Source: Coffea arabica (Eukaryota > Streptophyta > Magnoliopsida > Gentianales > Rubiaceae). Taken from it: DNA of 64,000 nucleotides. The notes below the pieces were generated by a model. That model searched no databases. It had not been told where the DNA came from and saw only the letters and a list, made by a program, of their open reading frames with translations. The position numbers were made by a program, and so were the translations under genes. Within the stretch, counting starts at the first letter, position 1; the number at the start of each line of letters is the position of its first letter. The DNA is taken from positions 9,370,501 to 9,434,500 of the forward strand of contig NC_092323.1 in the NCBI RefSeq assembly GCF_036785885.1, given 5' to 3'. Below are positions 12,019 through 26,500 of this stretch, one piece after another.

Positions 12019-15000
12019 GTTGGTTGTGTGGTTGATTGTCTGTGTCACAGTACCTTACTGGTTGATTCTATTATTCCACACCTGTTGTACGGACGTTTTT
12101 CCCTGTTGCTTTATAGCTTCATTGACTGATTAAATTTTCCTTCTGATACTTGCATGAGTTGTAATACCAATTTTTTTTTTTTTTTGTGGGATTTATTGCT
12201 AGCCTTACTTCTCACTATGACTGCTGAGTAGTGGCACTCAGTAATACGTATGCTACAAGACCTTATCCAAGTACTCGCTTACATGTTTACCCATCATGGC
12301 ACAGCTTTTCATGAGCATATGTAGTCTTCTGGTTATTTTTTGACCTTTCAAATGGTTACAGTTCTAAGCTTGCTGCTTCTCACCACTGCTTCCCTTCTTG
12401 TCGTAATTGCAATTTTAGTCTTTTTTAGTCTTTTCTTTTTATCGCTGTTTGTGTTATTATAGGAGTGGTGAAAATTAGGATGAACTTTTTTTGGTTAATC
12501 AGTTTACTTTCAAACATGCAAAGTAGTGAAAGCTATCATAATTTTGCAGTTTTTATCTTTAACACAAGTCTCCTGATGATATTTTGTACTTTTTACGCAG
12601 TTCCCGACTGATTTCCATTTTTAAAATGGATTTGTTCTCATCTTAGTAAAATAAGTGCTTCTTTGTTTCAATGACCAATGAGAATTAATCCAAAAATGAA
12701 GCTTGATGTGTTTTACTTGCCTTGAATTTGTGCTTTCATAAATTTTGTTGCTGAGTGGTTCTGAACATTTTACGGCAATAATCTCTGCTACATTCCAATC
12801 TATTTATGTAGGCTGACTTGGGTGTCAAGACGAAGACCCAACTCATGGCCGAGAAATCTGTCTTTAAGATTCTCTTGATGACCATCATTGCTGCAAATGC
12901 TGAACCTGATTTGCATAATGCTAATGATGACTTTGTTCTCCATGTTTGCCGACATTTTGCCATGATATTCCACATAGACAATTCTCTGACACATACATCA
13001 ATTGGTGCCTCTTCACTTGGTGGTCCTCTTCTTGCTCCCAGCTCCAGTATTAGTTCAAAATCAAGAAATACTGGACCTTCTAACCTGAAAGAGTTGGACC
13101 CATTAATATTCTTGGATGCTTTGGTAGATGTACTGGCAGATGAAAATAGACTACATGCTAAAGCAGCTCTAGATGCTCTGAACATATTTGCTGAGACACT
13201 TCTGTTTCTTGCTCGCTCAAAGCATTCAGAGATTTTAATTTCAAGAGGTGGTCCTGGCACCCCTATGGTTGTTTCTAGTCCATCAATGAGTCCTGTGTAT
13301 TCACCACCTCCAAGTGTACGTGTTCCAGTTTTTGAGCAACTCCTGCCACGGCTTTTACATTGTTGCTATGGCAGTACTTGGCAATCACAAATTGGAGGAG
13401 TTATTGGCCTTGGTGCCATGGTTGGGAAGGTTACTGTTGAAATTTTATGCCATTTTCAAGTACGGATTGTTCGGGGGCTAGTATATGTTCTCAAAAGGCT
13501 TCCTATCTATGCATCAAAAGAGCAGGAAGAAACCAATCAGGTGCTAACCCAAATTCTTCGCGTGGTGAATAATGTTGATGAGGCAAACAGTGAAGCACGC
13601 AAACAAAGTTTCCAAGGAGTTGTTGAATACCTAGCATCTGAGCTGTTCAATGCAAACTCATCCATTAATGTAAGAAAGATCGTGCAGTCTTGTTTGGCAC
13701 TTCTGGCAAGTAGGACAGGCAGTGAGGTTTCTGAGTTACTTGAACCTTTGTACCAACCTTTGCTTCAGCCTCTTATCTTGCGCCCTCTTCGGTCAAAAAC
13801 TGTTGACCAACAAGTAAGTTCTTGTTGTGTTTGTTTTCTTGCATTTGTTGTTTGTTGTTCATTACAGAAGAAACAACATAAGATTTATTTTGTGGTCTGT
13901 TTTATACAATTCCTAGGTTGGGACGGTCACAGCTTTGAATTTCTGCCTAGCTTTGAGGCCTCCTCTGCTTAAGTTGACTCAGGAGCTAGTCAATTTCCTG
14001 CAAGAGGCTTTGCAAATTGCTGAAGCTGATGAAACTGTGTGGGTTGTGAAATTTATGAACCCAAAGGTGGCCTCATCATTGAATAAGCTACGGACGGCTT
14101 GCATTGAACTGCTGTGTACTGCTATGGCGTGGACAGATTTTAAAACACAGAATCATTCTGAATTGCGTGCAAAAATCATTTCTATGTTTTTCAAATCTCT
14201 AACAAGTCGGACACCTGAAATTGTAGCTGTTGCAAAGGAAGGTCTAAGACAGGTCTGTTGAATTTCTTTTCCGTTTGTTGTCTTCACTTTTTCTTCTGGG
14301 CTGTACTCTATAATTCAGACACATAGCATTATTACCCCAGACCTGACCTAGATCTAAGTCTCTTGTCTGATTCTGTCTTTTGAGGCTTTAGACCCTAGCT
14401 CAGCAGGGCACCTGTGTTAAGGGGTCTGGAATTTCTTTGAAAAACATTTTCCTATGTCTAGTATTATGAAACATTTCTGTGTCACCACCTGTACTTGCAA
14501 TTTTCTGTTCTTTTCCTAGATTCACAAATTCAATTACTGTCAATCCACATGGTTTGGACTTTCCCCGTTGAAGTTTTAAATTTTTTCAAAATTTGAGGTC
14601 TTGCCTTTATAATCTCCCGGCATAATTTCTACTTTCCAGAAATAGAAACTCTAAACACAAATAGTTGCCTAGCTTTAAGAATTGTGGATTCACATCTTCT
14701 CCACTTGCTTTTCAAATTCAATTAACCATTTATGAGTGGTTTCCTGTAATTTTATTTTCTCTTTAAGTTGATTATTATTTACTCTTTATTAAACCCTGTG
14801 ACCAGCAAATTAGGTCATTTAGTTTTAATCTGGGCTGAAAGCAGGGTATATTTTTCAATTAATTTTTATTCATGCCAAACCAAATCCAGACATACATTTT
14901 GAAGGGAAATTCTATATTTTGATGTGTGTTTGTTATTTTAATTTTTTTTATTATTTCAATGGGTGATGGTGATATGTGACTTGACTAAATTGTGTTTCTT

Positions 15001-17519
15001 TGATTTCTAAAAGTATGTTAGCATAATTTTGTCAATAGTTTTCCTCAAAGCTCAGGTGTCTTAAATTTTCTTTTAGCCCTCATTGAGCTTTAAAGTTGCT
15101 CCTGACTGCATATGATGCATTCTGATCAATTGTTATTGAATTCCTTATTCCATAGCATTAGTGGTTAATAGTTGCATTGAAATCTGTTTGACTATTGCGC
15201 GTCTGCCTGCAGTGCCTTAAAGCACTAAGACTAGGAATCTCTTGCCTACACATCTCCACCTGCACATTTTTCTGATGAAAGATGTTGTGATTTGCACATA
15301 TTTACTAGTTTATGCTGAGTTAGGTTTTATTTTTACATCCCTAGTAGTTAATGATGCTACACAAGCGCATGCATGTTACAATGCCTAATCGTCATGCTTA
15401 ATAGGGTTGGTTCTTAAATAAACTCTGCTATTTGATGTCATAAAAGTTACCATCCAGCAATTTAATAGTTGTTAATAACCTTTTGTAGGTTATACTTCAG
15501 CAAAGAATGCCTAAAGAACTTCTGCAAAGCAGCCTGAGGCCTATCTTAGTTAATTTGGCACATACAAAAAATTTGAGCATGCCTCTTCTGCAAGGGCTGG
15601 CCCGTCTGCTTGAGCTTTTGTCCAACTGGTTCAATGTAACTTTAGGCGGTAAATTGTTGGAGCATCTGAAAAAATGGTTAGAACCTGAAAAGCTTGCGCA
15701 GACTCAGAAGTCTTGGAAGGCTGGTGAAGAACCTAAAATTGCTGCTGGCAAGTCATATAGCCTGGAATTCCTTTTATCGGTGTCTGATTCATTAAGCGCA
15801 TGTTAGCATATACTGTTGTTTGTCTAGATGAACTTATATTTTTTTCGTTTTGTTGGTGAATTTTCTTGCAGCAATTATTGAGCTTTTCCACCTGCTTCCT
15901 TCAGCTGCTGGGAAATTCCTTGATGAGCTTGTAACTTTGACTATTGATTTGGAAGGTGCCCTTCCACCAGGGCAGTTCTATAGCGAGATTAACAGTCCTT
16001 ATCGCCTTCCTCTCACTAAGTTTCTAAATCGATACCCAGCTGCAGCTGTTGATTATTTTCTTTCTCGGTTATGTCAACCCAAATACTTCCGCAGGTAATA
16101 TTTGTTTTGCAGATCAAGAATTCTTGGTGTACTTTTAGGTTATACCGCTGATTGCTTTTTATTCTATAATTTGTGCCTTTTAGGTTTATGTATATCATAC
16201 GGTCGGATGCTGGCCAACCCTTGAGAGAAGAACTTGCTAAGTCACCTGAAAAGATAATAGCAAGTGCATTTCCTGAATTTTTACCCAAATCTGATGCATC
16301 AACAGCCCAGGGATCTTTTAACCATCCCACCACTGTGGGGAGCGACGAATCACTTGGCTATAAACCTGAGAGTTTAATTCCGATTTCTACCAGCACTAGT
16401 GGATTGGCAGATGCTTATTTCCAGGGTCTTGCTTTGATCAAGACTTTGGTTAAACTGATGCCTAGCTGGTTGCAGAGTAATCGGGTTGTTTTCGACACAT
16501 TAGTTCTTCTGTGGAAGTCACCAGCAAGAATTTCACGGTTACAAAACGAGCAGGAGTTGAATTTGGTGCAAGTAAGTTTACTGCTAATCTGAAAGTTCAT
16601 AGCCTAAAATTTCTTGCCTAAAATGAAAATGAGCAGAATTTCAGATATCTGTTTCATGGTTGGAAAGTTATCTGTCTTGATTTTGACATGACCAGGATAA
16701 CCATACTTTATGATTGATGTATCTGTTGGTGCTGCCAGTGACAAATCATTTATATGATGTCTGATGTGTTGATTTGTAGTGTTCTTATGTTGTTGTAGTC
16801 ATGGTTTTTTCCTGCCTCCTTGCAATGTTTATTTTTTCCTGGGGTTAGGTTAAGTGTACCTCTTTGCTATCACTTATACTTCTCATATCATTTTTGTTCT
16901 GTCACTAGTTTTCAATCTACATCATACCTAGGGTCTCTTTTTCCTTACGTGTGGGGAGAGGGTTGATTTAATGGTCGAGGAAGAATCTTGGCCTCTCTAA
17001 TCTCTATTGTGAAGTCAAAAGGAGAAAAAGCAGGTAAAAAGGTTTCAGATAATTATGATGCCATGAACACTTAAGGCTTCTCCGACCTTTTCTTGTGGGA
17101 TTGGTTGCTTTGCTTGAACTTAAACTTTATGCTGTGTCATGCACCATCAGCCCAGCATTTGAATGGACATATCTGTGTGCGATTATCAGATTTGTAAGTT
17201 GTTGAATGTTCTTCCTGTCTTTTTTGAATGTACATATCTACGGCTTCAAGTTTGAAAGGTGCAATTGTTTTCTGATGTTGGTGGGCTAATTGTTGTGCCT
17301 TTCAACTCTCCTGACTTGGAGGTCTTTATGATACAACTGTCTTGTGCTTGTATGACAAGATTTTTCCAAATCTGTGGCCAAGTTTTTATTAATTGGCAAT
17401 AGCTGCAGTTCACCTAAATGGTTTTAATCCCTCCCTAACTAGTCAACCTCGACAAATTTGGAATTCAGGGAAGGTAAATGGGTGTAGTTGCGGAAGGATT
17501 AATAAATGTCTGTCACTTC

Positions 17520-17558
<39 letters not shown>

Positions 17559-20500
17559 ACACAAGCACAACGCTTTTTTTTTTTTTTGCGGAGAGGAGGT
17601 GTAATGCCATCATGGACAGAGCTACCAATGATATGATTTATCCTTTGCCTACTGAGTTCTTATGTTTTGCATTGGATGATGTCATCATGAACTGCCAACT
17701 GCTCCTTGAATCCTCTCTCTCTTTGGTGGATGAGAAGGTAAAGATGTGTTATTTTGTGGTGAACTTGCTAACTCATTTTCGCACGGTTTTGTTGCATACA
17801 GGTTAAAGAAAGCAAATGGCTGGTCAAGTGCTTCCTGAATTACTTCAGACATGACAAAAACGAAGTCAATGTTTTGTTTGACATTCTTTCCATTTTTCTT
17901 TTCCGTACTCGAATAGACTTCACCTTCCTGAAGGAGTTTTATATAATTGAGGTATGTTAAAATTGCTGTCATGTTTATATTTTTTAGCATAATGTTTTAC
18001 AATTTTAATTCTTAGTGTGCTCTGTTTAAATACAAAGTAGCAATCTGTGGTTTAGGTTGCCGAGGGTTATTCTCCAAACTTGAAGAAAACTCTGCTCCTG
18101 CATTTCCTAAATCTTTTCCAATCAAAGCAACTAGCTCTTGATCATTTGGTGATTGTCATGCAAATGCTCATTCTTCCAATGTTAGCCCATGCCTTCCAGA
18201 ATGGCCAGACCTGGGATGTTGTTGACACTACTATTGTTAAGACAATAGTAGACAAGCTTCTTGACCCTCCAGAAGAGGTAATCCTTTAATGCAGTGCTGC
18301 CTCAGTGCTTCACCACATTTTCGTTCTCTTCGTAGTTAATTTCTGTGTCTTCTGTAGGTTTCTGCTGATTATGACGAGCCCTTGAGGATAGAGCTTCTGC
18401 AGCTCGCCACTTTACTTCTCAAGTATCTCCAGACTGACCTTGTTCATCACAGAAAGGAGCTTATCAAATTTGGGTGGAATCACCTCAAGCGTGAGGATAG
18501 TGCTAGTAAGCAGTGGGCCTTTGTCAATGTCTGCCACTTCTTGGAAGCGTATCAAGCGCCCGAGAAAATCATACTGCAGGTAGCTTTATAACCAAATTGC
18601 CATGATGTCAAGATCATTACAGCAGAATACTGTCTTACTATTGACTACTTAATGTCATCTGACTGGCATGGCTAGTTTATAGTTTGCTTGATGATAGTGG
18701 TTTTGCAACTGGTGGCATTATCTAAGACACAAATTAAATCTCTTTCTCTAAATATGTAGACACTATAATATTGAGAATAATATAAAACGATGGCAAATAT
18801 GATAAGCATAATATCTTCAAGGTGATCCTACTAACTTGAATAGTGTTTTTTAAACTCTCTATGCTTAATCGGTATGGCCTAAACTGGGTTTTGTTTTGGT
18901 TTTTCTTTTCCTTTTCTGCTGGGAGTTCTAGATAGGAGGGAACAAAGCAGACTTCTGGAGAGCTTTTCTGTTCACACATACCCTTCTAATAACGTCAGAT
19001 ATTTGTAATCTATGAGCATTTCTCTCTCTTTCTTGGCTTTTTCTGTTTCATCTTCTTCTTCGTTTTTTTTTTTAATTAACTGCATTTGAGTATCAATCTG
19101 TACATGATCTCTAATTGCTTTCTCCAATGCCTTCATGTTCAAAGCTTGCTATTAAGTTGTTAATCGTGTTCTAGGCGTTTCTTCTTTTCTAATTTTAGGA
19201 TTAAATGGGGGTGCCTTATTTTTTCTTACATGAGAACATGATGCAGTCCTTTTAGCTGAAATTGGTAGTGAAAGATGGGGTGACCTTAGGTTTGTCACTG
19301 GCGTGAGGATTCCAGTCAGAGTGATGATTTCTTTTTCCTGATGTGGATCTAGCATATTAGATCGCTGTCCTTGTTATTTTCAAGTGGTGCTTTGAATTCT
19401 CACTGTGGCCTTTTCAAACACACATTGTTTTGCGAGATAGTAAGTTTCATGGATATATGTATATTTTTTGAGAACGATTATCATGAATACCGCTCAGTAT
19501 ATTTTGGGGAATGCTTGAATTAATAATTTGGGCTTTGTTTGGATTAGCAGTTTTTGGGGGTGTTTTTGAAAAAATTTACTATAGCAATGCATATGAAAAA
19601 CTTTAATATAGATGTTGTGGTGTATTTGGAGGTGTTTTTGGGGGATATTCTGGGATATATTTTGGGTATTTTTATAGTTTAAAACTTTTTTGGGTACTTT
19701 TTAAAAAAACTCACCACCATCACCCACTGCCACTACCAGCCTCTCTCTCCTCCCCTTCTTCCTCCTTCCTCATCCCCTCCCCTTCCTCCCCCCCCCCCCC
19801 CCAACCCCAACCTCCCTCCCCTCCAGAAGCTGCAACCTTCCAGTAGTGACCAGAAGCTGTGACCTAATGGCAAACAGAGGGCGTGGCCAGATCTGGGTGC
19901 GGCCTTCCAGTCGCGACCAGAAGGCCGCAATGGGGAGGGCCGGAGGGGAGATCTAGGGTGGTGGGGGAGGGAGGAATGGGAGGGGAGGAGGGAGAAAAAG
20001 AAGGTGAGGAAGAGGGAGGAAGAATGAGAGGGGGGGGGAGAGAGGAAGAGGAAGGAGGAGGGGGAGGAGAGGGTGGTGGTGGGTGGGTGGGTGGTTTTTT
20101 TATTTGTTGTTTATTTTTTTTGATTAGTTGTATTTGAAATGTGCATGGATAGTTGTTTTTGGGAGTCTATTACTGTGGCATTGTATATGAAAAACTTGTT
20201 TTTGAAGAAACTTGTGTATGTAAAGCTTGGTTTTGCATTGGAAATAACAAGCTGAACACAATTTCAGGTATTTGTAGCACTTCTGAGGACCTGCCAGCCA
20301 GAGAATAAGATGTTGGTAAAACAAGCACTTGATATACTAATGCCAGCACTTCCTCGAAGATTACCGCTTGGTGACTCTCGTATGCCAATTTGGATACGTT
20401 ATACAAAGAAGATTCTTGTTGAGGAAGGTCACTCAATTCCTAACCTCATACATATATTCCAGCTGATTGTACGCCATTCAGATCTGTTCTACAGCTGCAG

Positions 20501-23500
20501 AGCGCAATTCGTGCCTCAGATGGTAAATTCTTTAAGTCGCCTTGGTTTGCCATATAATACTTCGGCTGAGAACAGGCGTCTTGCCATTGAACTTGCTGGA
20601 TTGGTTGTCAATTGGGAAAAACAAAGGCAAAGTGAAATGAAAACTGCTGCGGCTTCAGGTGGTGGTCAGAATAATGATGTATTCAACCAAATTACTGCTA
20701 GTGGTGATCCAGCAACTGCCATTGATGGATCAACTTTCTCTGAAGATCCAACTAAGCGAATAAAGGTTGAACCGGGTCTGCAATCGCTTGGTGTCATGTC
20801 ACCTGGTGGTGTCTCTTCTATCCCTAACATAGAAACCCCAGGGTCTTCTGGACAGCCAGATGAAGAATTCAAGCCAAATGCAGCAATGGAGGAAATGATC
20901 ATCAATTTTCTAATAAGAGTATGGCTCTTTTTCAGTTTAGTGTTTTTCAGTTATTATTTTCTAGGTTAGTGTTCACAACAGAACTTGGATGCTATCTGAT
21001 AAATTTTAGCTTTTTCATCCATTTTCAGTTTGAAGAATATGATTAACAATCCCAAGGTTTATTCACATTTATTAATAGATAATCACCTGGCTCACAAAAT
21101 ACTAGTATTTCCTTGATTTTTGACATTAACTGCATTTTTTTCCTGCTTATCTGTCCTCCTTTGAGCTGCATATCTTGTTATCCAACTAAGGGTATAGTAG
21201 ATATCAGATGTACCTTGTTTTGCTGGAAGATGTTTCTAGTGCCTTTAGTATTGAAGCTGAAATTTCATGGTTTCCTTGTATCCATCATATCTGAATTGCT
21301 CATTTCTGGCTTTATTCCGCATGGATTGTAAATTTGTACCACCTACTAAGTATTTATGTTTGATCAGCTGCCCACATTGGTTTACATACAGTGCAACATC
21401 TATGTAATTTCTGGTCTTAATTTTTTACTTTAATGCCCTTGTACTACTCGAAAGTTTTTCTGTGGTCCTAACTAGCATACGTGATTATTTATTGATTACT
21501 TCTAGTTATGAGCACTTTGGGTTGATAAATAATATCGTGGGGTTGTTGTCATCAGGTCGCATTGGTGATAGAACCAAAGGAAAAAGAAGCAAGTCTCATG
21601 TACAAACAAGCTTTAGAGCTGCTATCACAAGCATTGGAGGTGTGGCCAAATGCAAATGTTAAATTCAATTATTTGGAGAAGTTGCTAAGTAGTATTCCAC
21701 CTTCGCAATCAAAGGATCCATCCACAGCTCTTGCCCAGGGCCTTGATGTGATGAATAAGGTTTTGGAAAAGCAACCACATTTGTTCATCCGAAATAATAT
21801 CAACCAGATTTCCCAAGTATGTGCCTTGGCCTAAATTCTTTTTCCAGTTGCATGTCCTCTATCAAGTGTCATTTATATTTACTATTTATTGGCACATTTT
21901 CTCTGGCAGATATTAGAACCATGTTTCAGGTATAAGATGCTAGATGCTGGGAAATCATTGTGCTCTCTTTTGAAGATGGTTTCCTCTGCATTTCCTCCAG
22001 AGATGGCCAGTACTCCGCAGGATGTTAAGATGCTGTATCAAAAGGTGGAAGAGCTTGTACAAAAGCACCTTGCTGCAATTGCGGCTCCTCAAACATCAGG
22101 AGAAGACATCTCAGCTAGCATGATTAGCTTTGTCCTCTATATCATTAAAACTTTAACAGAAGTGCAGAAAAACTTTATTGACCCTTCGAATTTGGTTCGT
22201 GTACTTCAGCGCCTGGCACGCGATATGGCAGCGGCAACTGGTTCTTATGTAAGACAGGTACAGCCCTGCTTAATGATTTATATTTACCTTGTCTGTTCGG
22301 TTATCTGTTTTGCCTACCTACATTGTCTGTTTTAGTTACTCTGAATCCATGAACCGAAACATTTTGCCATCATCTGATAAGCTGAGGCTGTCAAAGCCAT
22401 GGCCCCTTTAAAATACACCCAAAAAAAAAAAAAGAAGAATACGTGTTCTAGTGCATAAAAAACACAGAGAAAGAAGGTCAAGCATCAAAGCTTCTTAGGT
22501 GAGTTGGACTAGTGGAACAGATAAGGGAGATTGTTGACTGGTGTTGGGTGAAAAAATCCTGTGGAAAGAAAGAAGGAACAGGCTATCAGTAGGCTAAGGT
22601 TTTCTTTTCGCACTTTGTCTTATCTCAGTAACTCCATGCTTTGCTGGAGCTGCATTGGTGCTTTTCCAGTTCTATTCTATTTGTTGGTGTTTTTGTTGGG
22701 CTGGAAAAGTTGGTTTTTCTAAGAAGTAGATAAATTTTCGCAAGTAAAAGAGAGACATTGCTCTGTCTGCGTCTCTCTGGGAATTGGTGTCAGCCTTCTA
22801 ACACTAAAAAGGGATTATATCTATGTTCTTGTTCTAAGAGATTGCGCAGGAATTGTAGAATTCATGCGGCATTAAAGACTGGTGAACTTTTGTTCATCCT
22901 AATTGTTCAAAATGTGCTGGTTTTCAAAGTCACTTATTCGGAATGTTGGTTCTAAAGAAATTTAAAATTTCAAAGGAGGCAATTAATTTGACAAAATTCA
23001 GATCAGCCTTACTTATTATTCTATGTCAGGGATTTTCAATTGTCCTCTAAAATAGTAATTTGGAGCATATCTCCAGTTTATGCTGTAAGATTCTTTGGAC
23101 ATTCCTGTCTGATTTCCAGGGTCAGAAAGCAGATGCAGATTCTGCGGTCACTTCTTCTCGCCAAGGTGCTGATGTTGGAGTAGTTATTGCTAATCTGACT
23201 TCTGTCCTCAAACTGATAAGCGAAAGGGTCATGCTTATTCCAGAATGCAAGCGTTCTGTAACTCAAATTCTGAACTCCTTGCTCTCTGAAAAGGGGACCG
23301 ATCCTTCTGTGCTTCTCTGCATATTGGATGTAATAAAAGGATGGATAGAAGATGATTTTAACAAACCTGGAATGCCAACCACGTCATGTAATTTCCTTAC
23401 TGCTAAGGAAGTGGTTACTTTCCTTCAGAAGCTTTCACAGGTTGACAAGCAGAACTTTTCAGTCACTGCTGTAGAGGAATGGGACAAGAAATATCTTGAC

Positions 23501-26500
23501 CTTCTTTACGGACTTTGTGCAGACTCCAATAAGTAAGTAAATCCTTATTTATTTATTTGTTGTTGTTCTCGTAAGGTATGTGGACAATCATACTATCAAT
23601 CTTGACTTTCAGATACTCTCTTTCACTAAGACAAGAAGTGTTTCAGAAAGTGGAGAGGCAATTTTTGCTTGGTTTACGTGCAAAAGATCCTGAAATGAGA
23701 ATGAAGTTCTTCTCTCTTTATCATGAATCTCTTGGGAAAACATTGTTTGTGAGACTACAATACATTATCCAAAATCAGGACTGGGAGGCATTATGTGATG
23801 TCTTCTGGCTCAAACAAGGTCTAGATCTTCTTTTGGCCATTTTGGTTGAGGATAAACCTATTACACTGGCTCCAAACTCTGCCAAAATCCCCCCACTTAT
23901 GATGTCAAGTGCTGTTCCGGATTGTAGTGCGGTACAACCAATGGTTACTGATATCCCAGAAGGTTCAGATGAGGCATCTCTAACATTTGATGGCCTTGTC
24001 CTAAAGCAATCACGGTTCCTAAGTCAAATGAGCAAGCTTCAGGTATTTATGTTTGTCTCCTTTCCTTGTGAGATGGCCTTCCAACAGGCGGTTGTCTTCT
24101 TTAACATTATATCAAGCACTCATCTTGCAGAAATCTTCATCCGCACAATTGTTTAGTCTAACTTGTTTGATCCAAGCAGGTATAAATTGGAGAAATTGTG
24201 TTCTGTTGAAGACTATGGCCAGAGTTAATCATCATATTATGTAACTTAAGGCATGTTTAGGGTTTTCTACTTAATATGTGATAAAGGAATGGTGTTTTCA
24301 TTTGATGATCTAGTTTGTTACAGTTGAGACAAAAACCTTGGTTAGGTGGTATTGTATTGACTACTGATTCCTCTGTGAGAATTTATCTCTGCTTGTGTCA
24401 ACATTTTTCTGTCTCCAAAATTCTGTTGTCATTTTGCTTTGTAGCAGCTGTCTTCATTCTTGAGTTATATACATTGATACCACTAGCAGCTAGGCATAAA
24501 GTTTTCCTTTACCACATTTTTCTCATTTTACTCCTTTTTTGTAGGTTGCAGATCTTATTATTCCTCTCAGAGAGTTGGCTCATACAGATGCCAATGTTGC
24601 ATATCATCTGTGGGTGTTAGTATTTCCTATTGTCTGGGTTACGTTGCAAAAGGATGAACAGGTAGCTCTTGCTAAGCCAATGATAAATCTCTTGTCAAAA
24701 GATTATCATAAAAAACAGCAGGGGCACAGGCCAAATGTTGTGCAAGCTCTTTTAGAAGGCCTTCAGCTGAGCCATCCTCAACCTCGTATGCCTAGCGAAC
24801 TCATTAAATATATTGGGAAAACTTACAATGCTTGGCATATTGCACTTGCACTGCTGGAAAGTCATGTAATGTTGTTCTTGAATGACACAAAGTGCTCTGA
24901 GTCTCTGGCTGAGCTCTATCGTTTACTCAATGAGGAAGATATGAGGTGCGGATTGTGGAAAAAGCGGTCGGTTACAGCAGAAACTAGGTCTGGGCTTTCG
25001 CTTGTACAGCATGGTTACTGGCAGCGGGCCCAAAGTCTCTTCTATCAGGCAATGGTCAAGGCAACTCAAGGTACTTACAACAACACAGTGCCTAAAGCTG
25101 AGATGTGTCTTTGGGAAGAGCAGTGGCTGTGTTGTGCTAGTCAACTCAGTCAATGGGATGTGCTGGTAGAGTTTGGCAAACTAATTGAGAATTATGAGAT
25201 ATTGCTTGATAATCTCTGGAAGCAGCCTGATTGGACTTATTTAAAAGATAGTGTTTTTCCAAAAGCTCAGGTAGAAGAAACTCCCAAACTTCGTATAATC
25301 CAGGCTTACTTTGCTCTTCACGAGAAGAACACAAATGGTGTAGCAGAAGCTGAAAATATTGTGGGCAAGGGTGTTGATCTTGCTTTGGAACAATGGTGGC
25401 AATTACCTGAGATGTCTATTCATGCAAGAATTCCTCTATTGCAGCAATTTCAGCAACTAGTCGAAGTTCAAGAATCAGCAAGGATAATCGTAGACATTGC
25501 CAATGGAAACAAGCTTTCCGGGAATTCTGTTGGTGTACATGGTGGCTTATATGCAGATTTGAAGGATATTCTAGAGACCTGGAGGCTTAGAACACCAGAT
25601 GAGTGGGATAATATGTCTGTCTGGTACGATCTCCTTCAATGGAGGAACGAAATGTACAATGCAGTGATTGATGCATTTAAGGATTTGAGCTCCACAAACT
25701 CACAGCTGCATCACCTTGGTTACCGTGACAAGGCTTGGAATGTCAATAAGCTTGCCCACATGGCCCGTAAACAGGGGCTGCATGATGTTTGTGTATCCAT
25801 ACTGGAGAAAATGTATGGACACTCCACCATGGAAGTTCAGGTAGTATAAATCTTCACAGGATATAGTTTTGTTTAGCAAATTTTTGTCTCTATGCTTTTA
25901 TGTTCCTGGAGATGGCATTTAGAAATACTATAGTGTAGTTCTTTTACACTGGTTTCTTAATTTTATGCATGCAGGAGGCCTTAAAATTTACGTGCTGTCT
26001 CACTGGTTTCTCAATTTTATGCTTGCAGGAGGCCTTTGTGAAAATTAGGGAACAAGCCAAGGCTTTTTTAGAAATGAAGGGAGAGCTTACTAGTGGGCTT
26101 AATTTGATCAACAGCACTAATCTGGAATATTTTCCAGTTAAGCATAAAGCTGAAATATTTCGTATTAAGGGAGATTTTTTGTTGAAACTGAATGATTGCG
26201 AAGGTGCTAATGTTGCATATTCACATGCCATAAGCCTTTTCAAGAACTTGCCAAAAGGGTGGATTAGTTGGGGAAATTATTGTGACATGGTACGCATCTC
26301 CTTGATTGATTCATAAATCTGATTCTGGTTCATATCTATACTAGTTGAATCTTTAGTTGCTGATGCTGTGAATTTCTCAGGCTTACAGAGAAACACATGA
26401 AGAGATGTGGCTGGAATATGCTGTGAGCTGCTTTCTTCAAGGCATAAAATTTGGAATTCCTAATTCTAGAAGCCATCTAGCTCGTGTTTTATATCTTCTC

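Larger units (their letters stand above)
12812..24042 (+). other. TRA1: TRA1 exons 14-26 (residues 965-2599, central solenoid)
   Basis: Exons: 12812-13813, 13917-14252, 15489-15747, 15872-16094, 16184-16571, 17802-17951, 18056-18277, 18358-18579, 20268-20918, 21556-21816, 21910-22257, 23120-23532, 23613-24042. Exon 16 ends in a GC donor (GCAAGT at 15748). Intron 21 (18580-20267) contains a G/C-rich transposon-like insert. Exon 22 encodes the KRIKVEPGLQSL segment, a lysine-rich and Ser/Pro-rich stretch between helical repeats that is also present in other plant TRA1 proteins. Confidence 0.9.

Noticed and set aside
12736-13260. 174-codon minus-strand frame
   Set aside because: Antisense shadow of TRA1 exon 14, which is clearly conserved on the plus strand.
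13935-14261. Alternative ATG-started frame in TRA1 (MNFCLALRPP…)
   Set aside because: It is just exon 15 of TRA1 read from an internal Met-like codon; the exon joins exon 14 in phase.
19733-20137. Gly/Glu-rich and Arg-rich open frames in TRA1 intron 21
   Set aside because: Same cause: a purine/pyrimidine-biased transposon remnant inside an intron.
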